From: Sinohyriopsis cumingii
Lineage: Eukaryota; Mollusca; Bivalvia; Unionida; Unionidae
Reading direction: 5' to 3'
Length of the DNA: 64,000 nucleotides
Assembly (NCBI GenBank): GCA_028554795.2
Contig: CM068831.1
Coordinates: 38,003,144 to 38,067,143, forward strand
The notes under the pieces were generated by a model. It was not told where the DNA came from and did not search any database. It saw nothing but the letters and a program-made list of their open reading frames with translations. Position 1 is the first letter of the stretch. Each line of letters starts with the position of its first letter. Positions 57,284 to 64,000 of this stretch are shown here, piece after piece. A program made the translations under genes and the position numbers.

Positions 57284-57670
57284 ATGTCACCCTCCAGAAA
57301 ACCCCAAGGAAAAAAAAGGAAAGGACTGCCACCACGTTTAGCCAAACATGGGGACATGTTATCTGTCCTGTCCAAAGCTTCTCCACCCCTACGAAAAAAA
57401 CTCATTCAAACGGCCTCCAAAGAGGTCATCGATACCGTGTGCGAATGTTGTTTGAACGTTTTGAAAGGCACGATCCCTTTGTCCAAACACCAGAAACAAT
57501 GCTTAGGCAAACATCGTCACGTTCTTCGGAAAATGGTTCAAAAGAAAATTCCCATTCGTCAAAAAAAGAAGATGTTGGTCCAACGTGGAGGCATTTTACC
57601 TCTCTTGTTAGGCCCCATACTAAAAGGAGTCTTGGGAACCATGTTGGGAGGACTGATGGGAGCAAGATAA
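57284..57670 (+). CDS. Basic virion protein with Gly-Leu hydrophobic tail, Polinton C
   Basis: 128 residues: basic N-terminus, a helix with 'CECCLNVLKG', a 'LSKHQKQCLGKHR' block, and a C-terminal 'QRGGILPLLLGPILKGVLG' that is amphipathic or hydrophobic. It again contains GG after Gln-Arg, a possible protease site. The tail is of the kind that disrupts membranes. A minor virion or core role is inferred. Recurrent in Polintons next to the previous gene. Confidence 0.7.
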   Translation: MSPSRKPQGKKRKGLPPRLAKHGDMLSVLSKASPPLRKKLIQTASKEVIDTVCECCLNVLKGTIPLSKHQKQCLGKHRHVLRKMVQKKIPIRQKKKMLVQRGGILPLLLGPILKGVLGTMLGGLMGAR

Positions 57671-57719
57671 AAAGGCCTTCGGAAGTCCCAAGATCTCAGA
57701 ATTCACCCCTGACAACCCC

Positions 57720-58421
57720 ATGGAAGGACGAAAACTAGCTTTAGTGCCTTACAAACGATGGATGGAATACCATCGGTGGCAAGAACAACGCACCCCGCAT
57801 TTACCTCCCAATCCCAATTTGAGCGAGATGTCCCAGTTACAACACGAATTGCAGTCCTTGATGGATCGTCAAGATTTGTCCGAAACAGAAAAATCGCAAA
57901 AGTATGGTCAACTCTTGCAAAGACTGCAACTCTTTCACCAGAAAGCTTTAGACGAAACAGCTTTACCCATTCTAAAAGATTTTAAGACCTTGATGAAAAG
58001 TCCAGCACCATCATTACCACCACCACCACCACCACTACTGTCATCCCCAACCGTCACCAGAGATGCTACCCCACAAAGACCTGAGGAAGAAGAGACGCGC
58101 GAAGTGTTTCAAACACCGTCAGCAGCTCCCATTTCGAGTAAGATTGCAGGATCCTTGTTGACCCCGTCCCCCACACCCCAACGAGAAGAAATGAAAGCTT
58201 GGGTTAAAAAGATGATGTCCACGCCTTCTTCGACAGAAGTGAAAAAGAAAGAAGGGAAACCAGAAGTGAAAAAAGAAAAGAAAACCAAAGCCATTCCATT
58301 GCCACCTCCACCACTACCTTCGACTTCTACTCCCGTAGCCCATCGGACACGTAAATCCGTTTCCAAACCACCCTTTCGACCCACCCAAAGTAGCATCACC
58401 GAAGAGTGGGTGACTTATTAA
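57720..58421 (+). CDS. Conserved helical protein upstream of integrase, Polinton C
   Basis: 233 residues. The N-terminal ~100 residues are helical ('KRWMEYHRWQEQR', 'SQKYGQLLQRLQLF'); a poly-Pro run (about 103-112), a Lys-rich stretch and a Thr/Ser-rich end follow. Present in all three copies at this place. Function unknown. Confidence 0.7.
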   Translation: MEGRKLALVPYKRWMEYHRWQEQRTPHLPPNPNLSEMSQLQHELQSLMDRQDLSETEKSQKYGQLLQRLQLFHQKALDETALPILKDFKTLMKSPAPSLPPPPPPLLSSPTVTRDATPQRPEEEETREVFQTPSAAPISSKIAGSLLTPSPTPQREEMKAWVKKMMSTPSSTEVKKKEGKPEVKKEKKTKAIPLPPPPLPSTSTPVAHRTRKSVSKPPFRPTQSSITEEWVTY

Positions 58422-58443
58422 CACACCAACACAAAATAAAAAA

Positions 58444-59556
58444 ATGGAAAAAGTCTTAGCCAGCATTTACTACGATCCCTCGCATCCTGCAGGTTACGCA
58501 GGAGTTCAAAAATTGTATCGTGCTGCCAAAACGCGACTGAAAAGTCTCCGTTTACCTCAAGTGCAACGATGGTTACAAGAACAAGCTACCTACACTTTGC
58601 ACAAACCCATTCGACGCAAGTTTGCCAGAAGTCGCACCCGAGTGGAAGGCATCGATCATCAATGGCAAGCCGATTTAGCCGATGTCTCTCATTTGGCCAG
58701 CTACAATCGTGGTTACAAATATTTGTTTTGTGTCATCGACGTCTTTTCCAAATTTGCCTGGGTCGTGCCCTTGACTTCCAAATCCAGCAGCGAGTTAGTG
58801 CGAGCCCTGCAACGGGTGTTGAAACAAAGCGGTCGTCGCCCTCTTCGATGGCAAACGGACAAAGGCACCGAATTTCTGAACCAAGCTTTCCAAAAAGAAT
58901 TAAAGAAACGTGACATTCATTTTTTTACCACCGAGAATCCCGAAACCAAAGCCAGCATCGTGGAACGTTTTCAACGCACTTTGAAAGAACGCATGTGGAA
59001 ATATTTTACGCATCACCACACTCTGAAGTACATCGACATCTTACCACACCTGGTGCAAGCGTACAACCAATCTTACCATCGAAGCATCGGACGTGCCCCG
59101 CAAGACGTGACTCCCGACAACGAAGTGCTGGTGTTTGAGCGCCTGTTCGGTACGTCCCCGACGAGGGCTGTCCCCAAGAAAAGTGGAGAGTTGACCGTAG
59201 GAGATTGGGTGCGCATTGGCAAAACCAAACGCACTTTCGACAAAGGTTACTTACCTAACTGGACGACCGAATTGTTTCGCGTCACTGGACGAGTACATGG
59301 CCGTCATCCTGCCGTCTATAAATTGGAAGACATGAACGGAGAAGTACTCAAAGGAACGTTTTATTTGCCCGAGTTACAACGTGTCACCAAAAAAGAAGAC
59401 GACGTGTACGACATCGAAAGCATTCTCGAACGCAGAACCCGTAAAGTGGGCAAACGACGTGTCAAAGAAGTCAAAGTACGTTGGAAAGGATATCCACCCA
59501 GTTTCGATTCTTGGATCGACGCTTCGCAAGTCATCGACTATAAAAAGAAGAAGTGA
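58444..59556 (+). CDS. Polinton integrase with C-terminal chromodomain
   Basis: 370 residues. rve core: Asp77 ('WQADLADV'), Asp139 ('WQTDKGTEF') and Glu174 ('ASIVERF'), spacing DX34E. The N-terminus is helical without a clear HHCC finger. Residues ~322-368 form a chromodomain ('VYDIESILERR', 'VRWKGYPPSFDSW'), which may steer insertion to particular histone marks. All catalytic residues are present. It inserts the element's linear DNA into the host genome. Confidence 0.96.
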   Translation: MEKVLASIYYDPSHPAGYAGVQKLYRAAKTRLKSLRLPQVQRWLQEQATYTLHKPIRRKFARSRTRVEGIDHQWQADLADVSHLASYNRGYKYLFCVIDVFSKFAWVVPLTSKSSSELVRALQRVLKQSGRRPLRWQTDKGTEFLNQAFQKELKKRDIHFFTTENPETKASIVERFQRTLKERMWKYFTHHHTLKYIDILPHLVQAYNQSYHRSIGRAPQDVTPDNEVLVFERLFGTSPTRAVPKKSGELTVGDWVRIGKTKRTFDKGYLPNWTTELFRVTGRVHGRHPAVYKLEDMNGEVLKGTFYLPELQRVTKKEDDVYDIESILERRTRKVGKRRVKEVKVRWKGYPPSFDSWIDASQVIDYKKKK

Positions 59557-59561
59557 CCATC

Positions 59562-59975
59562 ATGCCCTTTCACACAGCAGCAGACGCAGCTACGTCGACC
59601 ACTCCTTCTTCCCCTAGTTCTTCTGTGCAAGATTTACAAAAACAACCCTTGTGGGTGTGGTGTGGAGAACGTGTGCCTAAAACGCAAATCGTCTTTTTCT
59701 GTCAAATCTTCGTGGTGTATTGTGTCATCGGGGCAGCCATCGCCAATTTGAGTTTGCAACAAGGAGACAAACAATTGTGGACCATTTTATTGAGCAGTTG
59801 CATCGGTTACCTGCTTCCCAATTCCTCCCTGAAATTCTCCTCGAACGGGAACGTTGTGTCCAGTGCCAGTGCCAGTCACCACTCCAACAACCACAACCAG
59901 AACCCCATTTTGGGCGGAGACACGCCTCTGACATCCACTAACCCCTCGGACAGCCACAGAACTCTGGAATTATGA
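59562..59975 (+). CDS. Two-span membrane protein, Polinton C
   Basis: 137 residues. Two hydrophobic segments ('TQIVFFCQIFVVYCVIGAAI' near 45-65 and 'LWTILLSSCIGYLLP' near 75-90) follow a Ser/Thr-rich start. A polar Asn/Ser tail completes it. The family is regularly found between integrase and minor capsid genes in animal Polintons. Perhaps a virion membrane or fusion-related protein; unproven. Overlaps the next gene by 4 nt (ATGA). Confidence 0.75.
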   Translation: MPFHTAADAATSTTPSSPSSSVQDLQKQPLWVWCGERVPKTQIVFFCQIFVVYCVIGAAIANLSLQQGDKQLWTILLSSCIGYLLPNSSLKFSSNGNVVSSASASHHSNNHNQNPILGGDTPLTSTNPSDSHRTLEL

Positions 59976-60910
59976 GTCACCAAAACCAATTTTACTTAAC
60001 CTTACCCAGTGACAGTTCCATGGAGGTGTTTCCCAACAACAAGTTGTGCTGTTACACAGCCAAATTACCTCAGGCCATCCCCTTAGATCACGAAGCCCAT
60101 TGGGAAGTGGCTTTGGTAGAAATAATTCACCCAACCCAAGTCTTCAATGTCATTGACAATCAAAGTAAATTTACGGTGGAAGTTTATGACGAATCATTGC
60201 AAAAGTGGATGAATGAGAATAACAAATATCCCCATAAAACAAAAAACAAAGTCAATCCAAATTGGATGGACTATGAGTTGTTCATTCCCTCGGACTATTA
60301 TTTTAGTGGTCAACATTTGGTCAGCGCCATAGCCTCCAAGTTAAATGGTGTGTTTGGGGAAGCTTTTAAGACTTTCAAGTCCAAAGCTGTCACCCTGGAA
60401 TACCACAAAATAGCTCGTCGCTTCCTGATGAAATTTCCTGAGGAAAAAATCATGGGTTTCTATTTCTGTGATGAATTGTTTGACATGTTGGGTGGTGACG
60501 TAAAGATGAGGAAGAAAGTAGAACATACACTAAAACAAAAAACCGTCATTTACAGCAACGAGTCTTTTGGCCAGTATTTTCGTGCCCCGGTAGAACTGAA
60601 CCAAGGACAGAATTTGATCTTTGTGTATTCCGATGTGGTGGAATACAACGTGGTGGGACACACCTCCGTGCCGTTACTGCGTGTCATTCCTTTCAAAGTG
60701 GACTCTGCCACGATCGCTGACGAAGAAGGTGGAAACACTTACCACGTTCACCGTGAATTTGTCCATCCTCACTATTTGCCCGTCAGCAAGTCGTATTTGG
60801 ACACGGTCAACATTACTATAAAAGGAGATTTGGGACAAGATATTCCATTCACCAAAGGAAAAGTCACGGTTAAACTCCATTTTCGAAAACGGTTCTCTCA
60901 CGACTCGTAA
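59972..60910 (+). CDS. Minor capsid (penton-like) protein, Polinton C
   Basis: 312 residues. The N-terminal 'FYLTLPSDSSMEVFPNN' and the 'PQAIPLDHEAHWEVALVEI' block are typical of Polinton minor capsid proteins, which form the vertices as single jelly rolls. The C-terminal half ends 'KGKVTVKLHFRKRFSHDS'. Open and full length. It belongs to the virion block with the major capsid and protease genes. Confidence 0.88.
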   Translation: MSHQNQFYLTLPSDSSMEVFPNNKLCCYTAKLPQAIPLDHEAHWEVALVEIIHPTQVFNVIDNQSKFTVEVYDESLQKWMNENNKYPHKTKNKVNPNWMDYELFIPSDYYFSGQHLVSAIASKLNGVFGEAFKTFKSKAVTLEYHKIARRFLMKFPEEKIMGFYFCDELFDMLGGDVKMRKKVEHTLKQKTVIYSNESFGQYFRAPVELNQGQNLIFVYSDVVEYNVVGHTSVPLLRVIPFKVDSATIADEEGGNTYHVHREFVHPHYLPVSKSYLDTVNITIKGDLGQDIPFTKGKVTVKLHFRKRFSHDS

Positions 60911-60921
60911 GTAAGTAAGTC

Positions 60922-61341
60922 ATGTATCCAGTGTACCGAGGGGTTGCTCGACAGCGAGGACACGGTTTAGGAGACATGTTAAAATCGGCCTTTCGTTCGG
61001 TGGCTCCAGTCTTGAAACCGATGGTGACACGAGGATTGCACGCCTTGAAAGATGCGGCACTGACACAAGGCAAAGAATTTCTCCAAAATGTCATCATCGA
61101 CAAACAAAACCCTAAAGAAGCCTTCATGAGGGCTGGCAAAAATGTCTTGCTGCAAACGGGCAAAGACATTTTAGGCCGACGAGACACACCTATAAATGCC
61201 CTGCACGCTACCGAGTCAAGCATTCAGCAAGGACAAGGCAGAAAGAGACGACGAAGAAGAAAACACCCTTTCACCAGACTTCAAGCGAGAAAGGCCAAAA
61301 AAAGAAGAACCGTTCGAGACTTAGACGTTTTCGATTATTGA
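60922..61341 (+). CDS. Basic GLG-motif virion protein, Polinton C
   Basis: 139 residues: 'YPVYRGVARQRGHGLGDMLK' at the start, a helical middle, then a strongly basic cluster ('GRKRRRRRKHPF', 'KAKKRRTVRD'). The N-terminal motif is shared with the gene at 34754-35206 of element D. Adjacent to the major capsid gene. A pVI/pX-like minor capsid or core role is inferred. Confidence 0.75.
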   Translation: MYPVYRGVARQRGHGLGDMLKSAFRSVAPVLKPMVTRGLHALKDAALTQGKEFLQNVIIDKQNPKEAFMRAGKNVLLQTGKDILGRRDTPINALHATESSIQQGQGRKRRRRRKHPFTRLQARKAKKRRTVRDLDVFDY

Positions 61342-61360
61342 GACACAGCAACAACAAAAA

Positions 61361-62680
61361 ATGATGCACCGAGAGTCTTGCGCCTGTTCCAAGACGGAAC
61401 TGGATCTGTTTGCCATGCCCCCCACCATGATGACGATGCAAGAATCCCAATGGGTGGAATTTCATCCCGTCTCCTCATTGACAGCCTCAGCTCCCATCGA
61501 GTTTGAAATCAAAGGACAGCCCGAAGATTACATCGATCTGAATAGCAGTTACTTGTACTTGAAAGTCCAAGTTCTAGATAAGGATGATGGTCCAGTAGAA
61601 GACACTGAGATTATAGCTCCCGTCAACAATTTCATGCATTCCTTGTTCAGCTCAGTGGACTTGTACTTGAACAACAAACTGGTCAGCAGCAGCATGGATA
61701 CTTACCCTTACCGTGCCTACCTGGAAAATCTCTTGACGTACGGACCTGATGCCAAGACAAGTCATCTCAATGCCTGTGTGCTGTGGGTAGATGACGAAGC
61801 GGGCAAGTTTAAGATAGCTGACGCAGGTGACAATGACGGCTTTGCGGCAAGACGAAACAGAATCACAGGCAAAAAGAGTTTAGAACTGATGGATCGTTTG
61901 CATTTGGACATGTGGTTGCAAGAGAAATATTTGCTGAACGGGGTCAATGTGCGCCTGAGACTGAATCGTAGCAGTGCCGCTTTCCATTTGTTGGCTGATG
62001 AAACTGCTCTTAAGGGTGGCAATCCTAAAAGCACAATCCTACAAGCCAGACTCTACGTACGGCGCGTGGAAGTGTTACCTAAAGTGGGAAACGAAATCAG
62101 TCAGACGTTGAGCAGAACGACCGCCAAGTATCCCATACGACGCGTGGAAGTGAAAACGTTCACCATTTCTGCTGGACAGCATTCCATGATCGAAGATCAT
62201 CTGTTTCAAGGACAGTTACCCAAACGTTTGATCCTTGGTATGGTCTCGAATGCAGCCTTCAACGGAGCCTTCGCTGAAAATCCTTTCAACTTTCATCACT
62301 TCAAAGTAAAGAAAATCGAAGTCAGTCGTGATGGCAAGACCTTGTGTACCCGACCTTTCGAACCTAGCTTTGAGCCCCCAAACATAAATTACTTGAGATC
62401 GTACTTGTCCCTGTACGAAGCCACCGGTCAGTTAGGAACCAACACCAGTCACGGCATTGATTACGACGAATATGCAGGAGGCTATGCTTTGTGGGGTTTT
62501 GATTTCACTCCAGACCAAGGCAGCGACGAAGGACATTTCCACCCTATAAAATCTGGCCAGATTCGTGTGGAACTTCAGTTTGCAAAAGAACTACCAGTGA
62601 CAGTGAACGTCATCCTGTATGCAGAATTCGACAATACCATAGAAATCAACAGTTTGAGAGAAGTCATTCTAGATTATTAG
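61361..62680 (+). CDS. Major capsid protein, double jelly-roll (hexon-like), Polinton C
   Basis: 439 residues. Contains 'APIEFEIKGQPEDYIDLNSS', 'VNNFMHSLFSSVDLYLNNK' and 'YPYRAYLENLLTYG', the signature of Polinton/adintovirus major capsid proteins, expected to form trimeric capsomers. Open and complete. Two decayed copies align over the full length; one is split by the 22-kb insertion. Confidence 0.93.
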   Translation: MMHRESCACSKTELDLFAMPPTMMTMQESQWVEFHPVSSLTASAPIEFEIKGQPEDYIDLNSSYLYLKVQVLDKDDGPVEDTEIIAPVNNFMHSLFSSVDLYLNNKLVSSSMDTYPYRAYLENLLTYGPDAKTSHLNACVLWVDDEAGKFKIADAGDNDGFAARRNRITGKKSLELMDRLHLDMWLQEKYLLNGVNVRLRLNRSSAAFHLLADETALKGGNPKSTILQARLYVRRVEVLPKVGNEISQTLSRTTAKYPIRRVEVKTFTISAGQHSMIEDHLFQGQLPKRLILGMVSNAAFNGAFAENPFNFHHFKVKKIEVSRDGKTLCTRPFEPSFEPPNINYLRSYLSLYEATGQLGTNTSHGIDYDEYAGGYALWGFDFTPDQGSDEGHFHPIKSGQIRVELQFAKELPVTVNVILYAEFDNTIEINSLREVILDY

Positions 62681-62686
62681 AAAGCC

Positions 62687-63193
62687 ATGGAAGACTGTTA
62701 TCCCTCTTTACCTAGTGGAGAAACTTTGGAGATGGAATGTGAGGAGACCGTGGAAAAAGAAGAATCTCAAGACAAAGACGAAGAAGATATCATGATGAAG
62801 TCGAGATGGCCAGAACAAGAAGCCCATTTAGTCTGCTGTTTTGCCAAACACTTGGTCGACAAAATGACAGAATTGATCAAGAAAAATTGCTATGGATGTC
62901 AAAACGATCATCCCAGTCAAATTCAACACGATAAATGCCTGATGTTGAGTCAAGAAGAAAAATTGGACGAGTATCTGGACGAAGCTTGGAGTCTCATCTC
63001 GAACAAAGACGTGTTGCACCAGTGGTATAAAGACTTGCGTGAACATTCTTGTCCAGCATTAACCACTCAAGAGATCCATCGTATCGAAGCTCTCCTGAAT
63101 CAGAGTGAGGAAACAGAACGAATAACCGTTTATTCGTCAGACATTTTCAAGCAAAAAGTCAGGATCGAATTGACGACTTATTATTACCTGTGA
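62687..63193 (+). CDS. Conserved Cys-containing virion-block protein, Polinton C
   Basis: 168 residues with an acidic start, 'CCFAKHLVDKM' and 'NCYGCQNDHPSQIQHDKCL', a CxxC...H...C pattern that may bind zinc, then helices. The 'YGC...PSQ..H..CL' pattern recurs in animal Polintons between capsid and protease genes. Function unknown. Confidence 0.7.
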   Translation: MEDCYPSLPSGETLEMECEETVEKEESQDKDEEDIMMKSRWPEQEAHLVCCFAKHLVDKMTELIKKNCYGCQNDHPSQIQHDKCLMLSQEEKLDEYLDEAWSLISNKDVLHQWYKDLREHSCPALTTQEIHRIEALLNQSEETERITVYSSDIFKQKVRIELTTYYYL

Positions 63194-63215
63194 AGAAGAA
63201 AACAAACACAAATCA

Positions 63216-63776
63216 ATGGATACCTGGGAACTTTATTACCTTTTGAACCACAGTTCGTATACGTCTTCTTGGAATCCTGTCGTCTGTGCTAAAGATGAAC
63301 TCCCTCATCGCAAACCTAAAGACCATCAAGCTTACGTGATCAACACGGACGATAGTCATCTCCCAGGAACCCACTGGGTAGCCGTCTACTTTCCTCAAGA
63401 AGGCTGTGTGGAATATTTCGATTCGTACGGATTGCCGCCTTTGGAAGACGATATCATCGACTTTATGAGAAGAAATGCTCAAACCACCCGATTCAATAAT
63501 GTGAAATTACAAGGCACAGATTCCTTGGTGTGTGGACAGTACTGTGTGTATTTTCTGCATCATCGCAGCCTGGGCTATTCCTTAGAACATTTAGTGACTC
63601 ATTTTGATCCTCGTTCTTCTGCTAGAAACGATGTGAAAGTAGATCGATGGTTTTGTGACCATTATGCTTATCTTTTGTCTCAAGCTAGGAAACGTAGTGT
63701 CCATCAACGGCCTAATGATTTCCAACAGTGGAAATCACAATTTCATTCACAACGTTGTCAGCCCTGTTTAAAGTAG
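63216..63776 (+). CDS. Adenain-like (C5) cysteine protease, Polinton C
   Basis: 186 residues. Catalytic His53 ('PGTHWVAVYF'), Asp69 ('VEYFDSYGLPP') and Cys106 ('DSLVCGQYC') match the adenovirus protease triad order. It should mature virion proteins, with Gly-Gly sites in the basic proteins as candidate substrates. Open and complete. Confidence 0.95.
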   Translation: MDTWELYYLLNHSSYTSSWNPVVCAKDELPHRKPKDHQAYVINTDDSHLPGTHWVAVYFPQEGCVEYFDSYGLPPLEDDIIDFMRRNAQTTRFNNVKLQGTDSLVCGQYCVYFLHHRSLGYSLEHLVTHFDPRSSARNDVKVDRWFCDHYAYLLSQARKRSVHQRPNDFQQWKSQFHSQRCQPCLK

Positions 63777-64000
63777 AGTGTGAATTGAGAAAAAAATGTT
63801 TGTGATTTGAAAAAATGTTTGATGTTATAGTGTTATATTATTGTTAAAAATGTTAGAGTTGTTGTTTAGTGTTAAGTGATTTTTGAATAAAAAATGTTGT
63901 GTTTAGAAAAAAATGCCTTTGTCTTTTGTTTAGCTATAAGAATGTTGGATTGATGCTCTTTCATTTCTTACTATCCCTCTCATGAACGTTGCGGCTCGAA
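63777..64000 (+). other. 3' region after the protease, Polinton C
   Basis: T-rich non-coding DNA with AATAAA at 63886-63891. By alignment with Polinton B (40270-40450), the small stem-loop genes should begin just beyond the window end; the shared 'tgctcttt...tatccctc' stretch (63955-63982 and 40340-40370) supports this. Confidence 0.6.

Larger units (their letters stand above)
45842..64000 (+). mobile_element. Polinton C, nearly intact, truncated by the window end
   Basis: Begins 5'-AGTAGTGAAGG with a repeat-rich terminal region, then carries about 20 genes with a full Polinton replication and virion set. Nearly all genes are open. The right terminal repeat and, by comparison with Polinton B, several small genes after the protease lie beyond 64000. 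This family is often grouped with adintoviruses when virion genes are intact. Confidence 0.92.

Overview
The window is a stretch of eukaryotic, probably marine molluscan (bivalve-like), genomic DNA that consists almost entirely of mobile elements. No ordinary cellular gene was recognised. The host guess rests on two tRNA-derived SINEs with a CAA-repeat tail and a 'ggcgttaaaccc' 3' end, split THAP/SWIM transposon genes with GT-AG introns, and several Polinton (Maverick) virus-like transposons. It is an inference, not a proof.

Layout. (1) 1-10290: Polinton A, a decayed copy on the minus strand running from the minor capsid gene at the window edge back to a CCHC zinc-knuckle gene. It ends in a head-to-head junction with (2) Polinton B, a decayed plus-strand copy from about 10291 to its terminal repeat at 43506. 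B is split inside its major capsid gene by a 22.3 kb insertion (16719-39043) with an exact 5-bp target duplication (CCTTT) and TG...CA ends, best read as a solo LTR. Inside that LTR sits a SINE and a DNA transposon with THAP-DDE transposase and SWIM-YqaJ genes (ISL2EU-like, about 17454-38188). Inside an intron of its transposase gene sits (3) element D (21421-36709), a 15.3 kb Polinton-like element of a different lineage, inserted into a (TA)n microsatellite. (4) 43507-45841: 2.3 kb with no recognisable gene. (5) 45842 to the window end: Polinton C, almost intact, of the same family as A and B.

Polinton C carries the expected replication and virion set: protein-primed-type PolB, chromodomain integrase, packaging ATPase, adenain-type protease, double jelly-roll major capsid, minor capsid (penton), basic core-like proteins and a two-span membrane protein. 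It also has two BIR (IAP-like) proteins, a tandem pair of F-box-like proteins and a CCHC protein. Its small accessory genes near the ends have the layout of replication-dependent histone genes: TATA box, short intronless ORF, then a textbook histone 3' stem-loop with a purine-rich element just after it. The same stem-loop recurs in remnants of A and B. Other C genes use AATAAA, and several TATA boxes overlap the stop codon of the previous gene.

Element D encodes an unusual single polypeptide joining a B-family polymerase, an SF1-type helicase and an HNH nuclease. It also has a separate HNH endonuclease, a parvovirus-type phospholipase A2 gene (frameshifted), a phage-tail-fibre-like gene, and its own integrase, ATPase (frameshifted), protease and capsid genes. 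Its intergenic spaces are filled with short hairpins whose two arms vary together, mostly at gene 3' ends.
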